Below, piece after piece: positions 9,184 through 15,882 of a stretch of 20,212 bases of DNA (within the stretch, counting starts at the first letter, position 1; each line of letters begins with the position of its first letter). The notes beneath the pieces are model-generated. The model had not been told where the DNA came from and did not search any database. It saw only the letters and a list, made by a program, of their open reading frames with translations. This stretch comes from Candidatus Gastranaerophilales bacterium (GTDB lineage Bacteria; Cyanobacteriota; Vampirovibrionia; Gastranaerophilales; Gastranaerophilaceae), in the NCBI GenBank assembly GCA_947624665.1, contig CANQLK010000013.1, positions 1-20,212 on the forward strand. The letters are read 5' to 3'. The translations under genes and the position numbers were made by a program.

Positions 9184-10464
9184 TTAAATTGCCGATAAAT
9201 TTATTTTTTTATAAATATCTTTTGCGGCAGCTTCACCCATGGAAAAACAATTAACTTGTGTTCTGATTGCAGCTTGTGCTTCAAATTCGGAGCTTATAAT
9301 TCTGCCTATAGCGTATAGATTTTCATAATCAGCTGATATTAGTGCTTCAATCGGAACACAGTATGTTTTTTTAGTATATTCTAGTGTGTCGTTTTCATTT
9401 TTATTTGAATGAATATCAATAGGATAGTCTGAGCAAAAGGCAGTATTTTCAAAAGTTTTTGGATTTATTATATCATCTTTAGTAACCGTATACTTGCATT
9501 TAACCCTATATGATTCTCTGACACCAAGCATATCGGATATATGAGAAATGAATGAGTTTTCAAACCCCGGCATGTATTTTTTACAGAAGTTATACAGCCT
9601 GTATATTCTTTCACGTCCTTGTTTTAAGGCTCTTGAGTATACAAACGGGTCTAAAATACTTTCATCATTATCCAATATTATTCTTGGAGCGTTTAAATTT
9701 ACGGTATCGGGCATTGAAGGAACGGTAAAAATTTGAAAGTAAGCACAATCAGTGTATAAGAGGTCATTATTCTTTACGCCGGACTCAAAAAGCGGAGCTA
9801 AGGCCCAATTTTTATTCTTATCCCACGTATATGCGGTTGAAAGGTGTATCTGAGAAGAAGTTCTGTCTATTGTGGTAACATTTCTGTCTTTGTCGATTTC
9901 TTCCAACCAGTTTGAAAACTTATTTAAATTAATTCCCGAAATTAAAAATCTGAGTGATGGAGATTGAAAAATTTCACTATTTTTTTGAAATTCGCAATTT
10001 AAAATTTTAAAAATTTTTCCGTCAGCTGTAGCATCTATAATATATTTCGCTTCGGTATATATTGATAACATCTCGTTTGATAATATTGAATCAAAAGTAT
10101 TATTATAATTGCTATAATTTACTTTAACAGGTATACAATTAAATAAAACTTTGCAGTTAACGAATGATAACATGTCATCAAATACGATTTTCAAGAGTTC
10201 AGGGTTAAACCAAAGCTTGTTTCCATCTATATATGTGTGTCTTGCGTTATATTTATCAGCGAATGCGCATAAATCAGCAACAAATTCAGTATTTATATTA
10301 TTAGTATTCAGTTTCATACAGGGAATAACAAGCCCTTTTGTTATAGCACCACCAAGCACGTCTGATTTTTCTACAAGCAATGTATTTAAGCCAAGCTTGG
10401 CAGCAGTATATGCTGAAGCTATTCCTGCTGTTCCACCACCAAAAACTATTAAATCATATTTCAT
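9184..10464 (-). CDS. FAD-dependent oxidoreductase (FAD_oxidored-like)
   Basis: The 426-residue protein begins with a dinucleotide-binding fold: MKYDLIVFGGGTAGIASAYT carries GxGxxG as GGGTAG at 9-14, and Glu32 after strand 2 (LLVEKS) would bind the FAD ribose. GGAITKGLVIP follows, typical of the FAD-dependent oxidoreductase family that includes PF12831. The C-terminal NLYAIGRIISSEFEAQAAIR and GEAAAKDI complete the FAD site (the second flavin-contact segment found in glutathione-reductase-fold enzymes). There is no signal peptide, so it is cytoplasmic. The substrate is unknown. The gene follows mnmD on the same strand with a 129-nt gap. On the minus strand AAAGGA sits about 6 nt before the ATG and supports this start. 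A role in tRNA wobble-uridine modification beside MnmD is possible but unproven. Confidence 0.8.
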   Translation of the reverse strand: MKYDLIVFGGGTAGIASAYTAAKLGLNTLLVEKSDVLGGAITKGLVIPCMKLNTNNINTEFVADLCAFADKYNARHTYIDGNKLWFNPELLKIVFDDMLSFVNCKVLFNCIPVKVNYSNYNNTFDSILSNEMLSIYTEAKYIIDATADGKIFKILNCEFQKNSEIFQSPSLRFLISGINLNKFSNWLEEIDKDRNVTTIDRTSSQIHLSTAYTWDKNKNWALAPLFESGVKNNDLLYTDCAYFQIFTVPSMPDTVNLNAPRIILDNDESILDPFVYSRALKQGRERIYRLYNFCKKYMPGFENSFISHISDMLGVRESYRVKCKYTVTKDDIINPKTFENTAFCSDYPIDIHSNKNENDTLEYTKKTYCVPIEALISADYENLYAIGRIISSEFEAQAAIRTQVNCFSMGEAAAKDIYKKINLSAI

Positions 10465-10593
10465 AATTTTTCCTTTTTTGTTTTATTTAGATTATAAATT
10501 ATTAATTTTTTTTTGAAAAATTTTTTACAATAAATATCGAATAGAAATATAACAATAATATTTCCAATGAAATTAAATCTATTAGATATATAA

Positions 10594-11634
10594 TCATAAT
10601 ATTTTTGATAATTTGGTTCTGGAAATTCGGTCGGAAATATCAATTTCTGAATTTCTGTTTAATAATATTTGAGTAGGCGGAAGAGAAAGAGATGGGTCTT
10701 TATATGTTATACCGCTGCGAGAGTCTATTAATTTAAAATCAATATCATCAAGGGGGTTAATAATTAAATGTTTATTAAAAGATGCAACAGTACCCATATC
10801 GGTATTATTCAAAAAGGTTTTTCCAACGTTAAATCCCAATTCAATTAAAGCGCTTCTGAATGCGGTTGATTTTGAATATGATATAAGTAGTGAGTTGGGT
10901 TTCATTTTTTGTTTTATTAGATTAAGAAAATGAATTGTCCAAAGTGTTGGGTCTTTTTTTGATGAAAAAGCATCGAGAAAAATTATATCGTAGGAGTTAT
11001 TTATTTTTTGCAGAGTTATTCTTGCATCTTGTATATGGGTATTAATTTTTATTTTCTTATTATTGTTGATTTCTACTCCTTTGTTCATGCTATCAGATAT
11101 ATAGTTATAATATATATTATGTAAAATTGAATTATTGTTGCAGGGAAGTGCAAAAGTATTACCCGTGTTATTATAAAACGAATAAAAGGCTGAATATAAA
11201 CTCGAAAAAAATTTATCATAACCGAATTCATTAAAATATTTATAAAGCTCTATTCCATACTTAATATCTTCTTCATTTTTATAAATCTCTGAAATTAAAG
11301 ATAATTTTAAAGAATCATTATCGATATTATCTTTTATGAACGGTGATATCAAAACTAAACTTTTATCCGTTTCTAATATATCCGCTTCCAAATTGACGTT
11401 TAATTTATCAATAGCGCACTTAGTATTGTATCCGATACCGTAACATATATCTAATATCCTTACTTCATCCCCAAAATTTATCCCCGATAAAAAAATCGGA
11501 TTTATAAATTTTTCTAATGCTTCACTATAAGCACCCGTCTTTGAATGATATATGTCTTTTACTTCCTTATTATATAATCCGGTTGACCCGTCTGATGTTT
11601 TTATAAATTCTTTTTCTTCAAACACATTTCCCAT
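10594..11634 (-). CDS. mnmD: MnmD-like tRNA (5-methylaminomethyl-2-thiouridine) methyltransferase
   Basis: This 346-residue S-adenosylmethionine-dependent methyltransferase belongs to the MnmC N-terminal domain family (Methyltransf_30/DUF752). Evidence is the N-terminal YHSKTGAYSEALEKF segment, SAM motif I ILDICYGIGYN at 60-70, and the signature IIFLDAFSSKKDPTLWT at 217-233. SYSKSTAFRSALIELGF follows, and the tail with RSGITYKDP and ISDRISRTK is as I recall it from cyanobacterial homologs. The known reaction is methylation of nm5(s2)U34 to mnm5(s2)U34 in tRNA. The stretch from about 90 to 195 is longer than in the roughly 240-residue E. coli domain and looks like an insertion. The MnmC C-terminal FAD domain is absent from this polypeptide; a separate FAD oxidoreductase follows on the same strand. 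Confidence 0.78.
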   Translation of the reverse strand: MGNVFEEKEFIKTSDGSTGLYNKEVKDIYHSKTGAYSEALEKFINPIFLSGINFGDEVRILDICYGIGYNTKCAIDKLNVNLEADILETDKSLVLISPFIKDNIDNDSLKLSLISEIYKNEEDIKYGIELYKYFNEFGYDKFFSSLYSAFYSFYNNTGNTFALPCNNNSILHNIYYNYISDSMNKGVEINNNKKIKINTHIQDARITLQKINNSYDIIFLDAFSSKKDPTLWTIHFLNLIKQKMKPNSLLISYSKSTAFRSALIELGFNVGKTFLNNTDMGTVASFNKHLIINPLDDIDFKLIDSRSGITYKDPSLSLPPTQILLNRNSEIDISDRISRTKLSKIL

Positions 11635-11843
11635 ATTTTTATTATATTTTATTATTCACATGTTATCAATACATTTCTTATAGATATATCGTCTAACATT
11701 CCAATATTTTTATCATTATATATCTAATAGATATTATTTTAAATAATAATTAAAATTTTTTTGATGAAAAAAATATTTAAAAATTTTCACAGGGAAGGAT
11801 AAAAAATTTTTAAGAATTAAATAATATTATTTTGGAGGCGAAT
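11635..11843. promoter_or_regulatory. Divergent intergenic region with a 7-bp near-perfect palindrome
   Basis: This 209-nt A/T-rich region separates mnmD (minus) from the response regulator (plus). It contains the inverted repeat ATATCTA (11720-11726), one A, then TAGATAT (11728-11734). A second TAGATAT lies at 11681-11687, 47 nt upstream. Such a dyad could be an operator, possibly for the NarL-type regulator next to it; that is inference. GGAGG at 11834-11838 is the ribosome binding site for the downstream gene. Confidence 0.3.
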
Positions 11844-12512
11844 ATGGAAAATAAAATTAAAATACAATTAGTTGAAGATAATAAATTAATAAGAGTCGGA
11901 ATAAAAACGCTGTTAAGCGATTATAAAGAATACGAGATTATAAATGAGTCTGAAACAGGTAAGGAAGCTGTTCTTTTTGCCCGGAAATACACCCCTGATA
12001 TTATTATAATTGACATCGGACTTACAGATATATCTGGAATTAAAGTAATAAAAGAATTACAGGACAATGAAATTACTTCAAAATTCATAGTACTTACTTC
12101 TCATGATGACTCGGATGAAGTAAGCAAATGTCTTGCCTTAGGTATATATGCCTATGTAATTAAAGATATTGATGCTGTTTCGCTTGTAAACATTATAAAA
12201 ACGGTTTATAACGGGGCTATGTGGTTTGACCCCAAAATCGTTCCCTTTCTCCGTAACCAAAAAAATGAAATAATTACGAAAGGTAAAATTCCCAGAAAAG
12301 TTTTTAAAAATACTCATTCAAACTTAACTCAGCGTGAATTTGAAGTATTAAAACTAATTGTTGACGGAAAATCCAATTCTGATATTGCAAAAGAATTATG
12401 TATCAGCGAACATACGGCAAAAGCGCATGTTTGTAATATCATACAAAAACTTCTCGTAGATGACAGAACTCAAGCAGCAGTTAAAGCTGTTAAAGAAGGT
12501 ATTATTCAGTAA
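11844..12512 (+). CDS. NarL/FixJ-type response regulator (REC plus LuxR HTH)
   Basis: The ATG at 11844 is chosen because GGAGG at 11834-11838 sits 5 nt upstream; an in-frame TTG at 11832 would overlap that site. The product is about 222 residues. An N-terminal receiver domain carries the acidic pocket VEDNK, the phosphoacceptor Asp in DIIIIDIGLTD, the switch Thr/Ser in VLTSHDD and the conserved Lys in YVIKD. A C-terminal LuxR-type helix-turn-helix follows (LTQREFEVLKLIVDGKSNSDIA, then HTAKAHVCNIIQKL). All phosphorylation residues are present, so it should be a classical two-component output regulator. No histidine kinase is encoded in this window, so it is an orphan here. The next genes on the strand, including a second DNA-binding protein, are candidates for its regulon, by position only. 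Confidence 0.9.
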   Translation: MENKIKIQLVEDNKLIRVGIKTLLSDYKEYEIINESETGKEAVLFARKYTPDIIIIDIGLTDISGIKVIKELQDNEITSKFIVLTSHDDSDEVSKCLALGIYAYVIKDIDAVSLVNIIKTVYNGAMWFDPKIVPFLRNQKNEIITKGKIPRKVFKNTHSNLTQREFEVLKLIVDGKSNSDIAKELCISEHTAKAHVCNIIQKLLVDDRTQAAVKAVKEGIIQ

Positions 12513-12520
12513 TTATTTAT

Positions 12521-12546
12521 TTAAAGTTACGAAATATTAACTTTAA
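12521..12546. repeat. 9-bp perfect inverted repeat downstream of the response regulator
   Basis: TTAAAGTTA (12521-12529) and TAACTTTAA (12538-12546) are separated by 8 nt. The A/T-rich stem is not followed by a T-run, so it is a poor intrinsic terminator. It could equally be an operator for the gene that starts at 12605. Confidence 0.4.
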
Positions 12547-12580
12547 TCATAAAAATAACAAAAAATTTCGGGTTCTGACT

Positions 12581-12600
12581 TATAATTAAAGAATTGGAGG
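12581..12600 (+). promoter_or_regulatory. -10 box and ribosome binding site of the four-winged-helix gene
   Basis: A consensus TATAAT lies at 12581-12586 and GGAGG at 12596-12600, 4 nt before the ATG at 12605. No good -35 hexamer is seen at the matching distance. If used, transcription would start only about 12 nt before the start codon, giving a very short leader. The 9-bp inverted repeat at 12521-12546 lies just upstream, where a regulator could act. Confidence 0.4.
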
Positions 12601-12604
12601 CAAC

Positions 12605-13744
12605 ATGGTTGATGTTTTATCAAAACAAAGAATGATTAATGTTTCAGAATTACCGTCTGAAATTCCGGATTTTACTTCATCTTATGAACCAAAAGATTCT
12701 TTAATAAAAAAGTGGATAATTAATTGGATATTATCTGCAATTGCTAAAAAACAAATAAAAGAAAACGACATTCTTCCAAAGAAATCAGAAATATCACAAT
12801 ACTTGGGAGTCAGTGTCGGAACAGTTCAAAATGCCATCAGATACGTTGAAGATGAAGGATATCTCACCTCAAAACAAAAAATAGGTACAATGATTTCAAA
12901 TACCTCCAACCCCATAAACACAAACAGTAAATCTACATCTAAACGAGATAAAGCCATATTTGCAATAAAAAAAGCCATTATTCAAAAAAAATGCAAAATA
13001 GGCAAGCCGATTCCGTCCACGCGAAAAATGTCCGAATTCCTCGGTATATCACAAAATACAGCCAGACTCGCATATGAGTATCTCTGTTCTACTGGTATAC
13101 TTGAATCCCGACAATCAAGAGGAAATGATTCAAACTGGTTCCTTAAAGTAATGCCTTCGATTTCTGCAAATGAACTGAAAATGATTGAATCTATGTCTGC
13201 TGATACGCTTGTTATAAAAATAGCAGAAGATTTAAAAATTATTCTAGCGGATAATTTTCAAATCGGCGACAAAATTCCTTCTCATGAAGAACTGTCTAAA
13301 ACATTGAATGTCAGCATTAAGACAATTAATGATGCTGTTAAGTTGCTTAATAAAGAAGGAATAATAATTACACGAAGAGGCAGATACGGAAGTATTCTTG
13401 CACAAAATCCAATGTCACCCGTTTTTGAACCCTTAAGAGAGAATTCAATTTTCGCAAAGGCAGAAGATGCAGCATTCTACTCTTATCAAAAAATTACTAA
13501 TATGCTCTCAGATCTTATTAACAAAGAATACAGCGCAGGTGATAAATTGCCTTCAATGTATGATTTATCCAAAAAATTTGATGTAAGTACCAATACTATC
13601 AGAAAAGCTTTGATTTCTCTTGAACAAGACGGTTATATTACCTTTTCAAGAGGAAGATTTGGCGGTACGTTTATTATTGAAAAACCATCGGAATCTGAAA
13701 AGCAACAATATCAATGGATTTCCATAAATCCTGATTATATATAG
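12605..13744 (+). CDS. Protein of four tandem GntR-type winged-helix DNA-binding domains
   Basis: The 379-residue protein starts at an ATG with GGAGG 4 nt upstream. I see four GntR-like winged helix units. The HTH cores are at about 61-87 (SEISQYLGVSVGTVQNAI), 131-156 (KMSEFLGISQNTARLA), 228-254 (EELSKTLNVSIKTINDAV) and 319-345 (YDLSKKFDVSTNTIRKAL). Each is preceded by an I..G..(I/L)P(S/K) wing-entry motif, and several are followed by a glycine-rich wing (GRYGS, GRFGGTF). Ordinary GntR regulators have one such domain plus a ligand-binding or aminotransferase domain. No effector domain is visible here; the rest is short linkers. It probably binds a long or multi-site DNA target, acting as a regulator or DNA-organising protein. 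Unit 2 has the most divergent wing (SRGNDSNWF). It is preceded by the response regulator and followed by the small peptide gene. Confidence 0.85.
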   Translation: MVDVLSKQRMINVSELPSEIPDFTSSYEPKDSLIKKWIINWILSAIAKKQIKENDILPKKSEISQYLGVSVGTVQNAIRYVEDEGYLTSKQKIGTMISNTSNPINTNSKSTSKRDKAIFAIKKAIIQKKCKIGKPIPSTRKMSEFLGISQNTARLAYEYLCSTGILESRQSRGNDSNWFLKVMPSISANELKMIESMSADTLVIKIAEDLKIILADNFQIGDKIPSHEELSKTLNVSIKTINDAVKLLNKEGIIITRRGRYGSILAQNPMSPVFEPLRENSIFAKAEDAAFYSYQKITNMLSDLINKEYSAGDKLPSMYDLSKKFDVSTNTIRKALISLEQDGYITFSRGRFGGTFIIEKPSESEKQQYQWISINPDYI

Positions 13745-13842
13745 CATCTTAATAAAAACAATTTATTTAACTAATATTTACAGATGGAAACTTAGATTGC
13801 TATTGACTTTTAATTTTTTTTAGAAAATATTCAATGAAATAA

Positions 13843-13870
13843 TTGCAAATAAATGCTACAATTATAATAT
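13843..13870 (+). promoter_or_regulatory. Candidate promoter of the 55-residue peptide gene
   Basis: TTGCAA at 13843-13848 and TAATAT at 13865-13870 are spaced by 16 nt; a consensus TATAAT overlaps at 13863-13868. A second TATAAT occurs at 13887-13892 without a good -35. TTGACT at 13803-13808 is also present further upstream. Several -10-like boxes so close together fit an actively transcribed short gene, but the exact start is undecided. Confidence 0.35.
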
Positions 13871-13921
13871 AAAATTTCCGTTGTCATATAATATACGTAA
13901 TAAATTAAAAGGAGGCTCCCT

Positions 13922-14089
13922 ATGTCTGATTCTGTTAAAGAAGTTAAACAAACTTCATGCAAATCCGCATCTAAATTTACCGAAGAATTTGAAAAATATC
14001 TTCAAAAACAATCATTAAAAGCTACATTTAACGGTTGTGACATTGAAACTTTCAGTTGGTATAAAAGAATGCTTGGCATAGGTTGTTAA
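13922..14089 (+). CDS. Small 55-residue protein with three cysteines, function unknown
   Basis: ATG at 13922 is preceded by AAGGAGG at 13909-13915 with a 6-nt spacer, one of the strongest ribosome binding sites in the window. The TAA is at 14087-14089 and a strong intrinsic terminator follows 18 nt later, so this is a self-contained short gene. The predicted protein is hydrophilic, with a charged Lys/Glu/Ser-rich N-terminal part (residues 1-32) and a more hydrophobic end, FSWYKRMLGIGC. Cysteines are at 13, 39 and 55, the last being the C-terminal residue. It has no signal peptide or membrane segment, and I recognise no family. A small regulatory protein, a metal- or thiol-binding protein, or a peptide precursor are all possible. 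No processing enzyme is encoded nearby. It lies between the four-winged-helix regulator and the vWA genes. Confidence 0.75.
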   Translation: MSDSVKEVKQTSCKSASKFTEEFEKYLQKQSLKATFNGCDIETFSWYKRMLGIGC

Positions 14090-14107
14090 TAAAAAATAAA
14101 TCAATTT

Positions 14108-14137
14108 AGGGGAATCTTAAACGGATTCCCCTTTTTT
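14108..14137 (+). terminator. Rho-independent terminator after the small peptide gene
   Basis: AGGGGAATC (14108-14116) pairs perfectly with GATTCCCCT (14124-14132) across a 7-nt loop and is followed by a run of T to 14137. A 9-bp stem with a T-tract is a classical intrinsic terminator. Confidence 0.92.
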
Positions 14138-14138
14138 A

Positions 14139-14183
14139 GTGACTTACTTTTAATTTTTTGCTAATATATCATTATTACAGAGG
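14139..14183 (+). promoter_or_regulatory. Candidate promoter and ribosome binding site for the vWA gene pair
   Basis: GTGACT at 14139-14144 and TAATAT at 14162-14167 have 17-nt spacing. AGAGG at 14179-14183 lies 6 nt before a TTG start codon at 14190. The promoter sits directly behind the peptide terminator, so the vWA genes are likely a separate transcription unit. The hexamers are only moderate matches. Confidence 0.35.
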
Positions 14184-14189
14184 TTTTCT

Positions 14190-15026
14190 TTGAAAAAGTA
14201 TATTTTAATTACAGCTTTAATAATAACTGCTTTGTTGTCGACAAAAACTCTATCTTACGACAATGTACCTGAACATTTAAGAAATTTAAACGGTATAAAC
14301 GGTAATCCTAATGAAGAAACACTTTTTATCGTCGATTTTTCATCGAGCATGAACGAAAAAATGGGTTATACTCAAAAAATATATCTCACTATCGATGCAA
14401 TAGAACAAATATTGCAAAAATCCGGTAACGAAATGAAAATAGGTTTAAGAATTTTCGGTGACAGTGATAAAGTGAGACAAATGTTAAGACCCGACAATAT
14501 ACACGCACTTAAAGATATTGTATGTACAGCTTCGGAATTGGTTCTGCCTATTGCCAGATTTAACGCACAAAATGTTTCGCAAAAACTCTCATATAGAAAT
14601 CCAAGAGGTGCTACACCCATAGGTTATTCCCTCAGACAAGCTGTTCAAAACGATTTCAGCAGCGGGCCTCATCTTAAACATATTATACTTGTTACGGATG
14701 GTGAAGAAAATTGCGGTGATGACCCTTGCGCTTATATCAGACAGCTTAGTGCGACCAGAAAAGATATAAAAATAGATGTAATTGCCATTGCTATTGAACC
14801 TGATTCTCTTTGGCAATCAGAATGTATTGCTTCCGCAACAAAAGGTAATTTATATACCGTAAATTCACCCGAAGACTTTAAAATAAAGTTCCAACAGGCC
14901 TTTAATTCGGTACTTACGCCACAAATTAATACAATTCAAACTCCTCCTCTTATTAATCAAATTAATACAAATGATTTCAATAACGACGTTAAATATAAAA
15001 CTTACGGATTTCAATTTGAATATTAA
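14190..15026 (+). CDS. Exported von Willebrand factor A domain protein (copy 1)
   Basis: This 278-residue protein starts at TTG, supported by AGAGG 6 nt upstream and by the signal peptide MKKYILITALIITALLSTKT that begins exactly there. The mature part is one vWA domain with a complete MIDAS metal site: DFSSS at 49-53, Thr142 in GATPIG and Asp170 in VTDGEEN. Four cysteines (112, 175, 180, 212) match those of the next gene in position and probably form disulfides outside the cytoplasm. The last 40 residues or so are Asn/Thr/Ile/Pro-rich and probably unstructured. No membrane anchor other than the signal peptide is visible, so it may be periplasmic or secreted. vWA domains of this type bind a protein ligand through a divalent metal; the ligand is unknown. 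It is followed 76 nt later by its paralog. Confidence 0.82.
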   Translation: MKKYILITALIITALLSTKTLSYDNVPEHLRNLNGINGNPNEETLFIVDFSSSMNEKMGYTQKIYLTIDAIEQILQKSGNEMKIGLRIFGDSDKVRQMLRPDNIHALKDIVCTASELVLPIARFNAQNVSQKLSYRNPRGATPIGYSLRQAVQNDFSSGPHLKHIILVTDGEENCGDDPCAYIRQLSATRKDIKIDVIAIAIEPDSLWQSECIASATKGNLYTVNSPEDFKIKFQQAFNSVLTPQINTIQTPPLINQINTNDFNNDVKYKTYGFQFEY

Positions 15027-15102
15027 TTATTTGTACCTCCTTTTGATTAATGACATAATTTTCAATTTTTGATAACATATTCCTATAACGAGTGAGAAAA
15101 TT

Positions 15103-15834
15103 ATGAAAAAATTTATATTAATTATGGTATTGACCGTTTCAACGGCAATGGTTTCAGCTTTGGCTGCAAATTATACTTATTCAACTCCCGAACAATTTAA
15201 ACTTGACGGGAAACAAGTGGAAGCTAACGGAGAAAAATTGCTTTTTATTCTTGATCTTTCCAACAGTATGAATGAAAAACTGGGTTCTAAGACAAAATTG
15301 CAAATTGCACTTAATACAATGAAAGAAACTCTTCCTTTAATTCCTAAAAACACTGCCGTAGGACTTAGAGTATACGGACATAAAACAGGATTTACTCCTA
15401 AGCAAAGCTGCACGGCTTCTCAATTAATAGCTCCTATTTTACCTGATAATACTCAAAATATATATTCTAAACTGAATGCGCTGAATGCTGTCGGTTGGAC
15501 ACCTATTACATATTCATTAAAACAAGCCGCATTTTTGGATTTCGCAGATACACAATCAAAAAAACGCATTATACTTATCAGTGACGGCGGTGAAAATTGT
15601 GATGAAAGTCCTTGCGATTTTGTTATCGAGCTTCAAAAACACCGTGATGACATTCAGATTGATGTTATCGCTCTTGCTATTGGCGACCGAGATGCAAACA
15701 ATCAGTTAAAATGTGTTGCACTTGTTACTTCAGGCAAATTTTATAATGCAAATACAGCTGCAGAATTAAAAAACAGCTTGCAAGATTCACTTAATTTACA
15801 AAAAGAAGTTCAGGGTGTAATTATTAATCATTAA
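15103..15834 (+). CDS. Exported von Willebrand factor A domain protein (copy 2)
   Basis: This 243-residue paralog of the preceding gene has a signal peptide (MKKFILIMVLTVSTAMVSAL, cleavage probably after ALAA) and a single vWA domain. The MIDAS residues are intact: DLSNS at 51-55, Thr133 in GWTPIT and Asp161 in ISDGGENC. Cysteines 103, 166, 171 and 204 line up with those of copy 1. Copy 1's (E)ENCGDDPC corresponds to ENCDESPC here, a shared loop next to the metal site. The protein ends soon after the domain, without the Asn/Thr-rich tail of copy 1. The ribosome binding site is weak (GTGAG about 6 nt upstream of the ATG). A bidirectional terminator follows at once. Function is probably extracytoplasmic protein binding; there is no secretion or pilus gene nearby to narrow it. 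Confidence 0.82.
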   Translation: MKKFILIMVLTVSTAMVSALAANYTYSTPEQFKLDGKQVEANGEKLLFILDLSNSMNEKLGSKTKLQIALNTMKETLPLIPKNTAVGLRVYGHKTGFTPKQSCTASQLIAPILPDNTQNIYSKLNALNAVGWTPITYSLKQAAFLDFADTQSKKRIILISDGGENCDESPCDFVIELQKHRDDIQIDVIALAIGDRDANNQLKCVALVTSGKFYNANTAAELKNSLQDSLNLQKEVQGVIINH

Positions 15835-15864
15835 AAAAAGCGGTTTTAAAAGCCGCTTTTTTTT
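15833..15864. terminator. Bidirectional intrinsic terminator between the vWA pair and the GH57 gene
   Basis: An A-run (15833-15839) plus GCGG pairs with CCGC plus a T-run (to 15864) around a TTTTAAAA-type loop. Read rightward it ends the vWA transcript in T8; read leftward it ends the GH57 transcript in T7. The hairpin starts inside the stop codon of vWA copy 2. Confidence 0.88.
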
Positions 15865-15882
15865 ATTCTGATTTTTTATCCG

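Noticed and set aside
10461..10643. 60-residue minus-strand frame overlapping the FAD gene start (ATGA) and the 3' end of mnmD
   Set aside because: It begins with TTG inside mnmD without a ribosome binding site, is mostly Asn/Lys/Ile/Phe low-complexity, and the FAD gene has its own AAAGGA site. The ATGA overlap is probably chance in AT-rich DNA.
11832..11843. TTG start four codons upstream for the response regulator
   Set aside because: It lies within the GGAGG ribosome binding site that serves the ATG at 11844.
13785..13801. Sigma54-like promoter TGG...TTGC upstream of the small peptide gene
   Set aside because: The GG and GC elements are 11 nt apart instead of the strict 10, and no sigma54-type activator is in the window.
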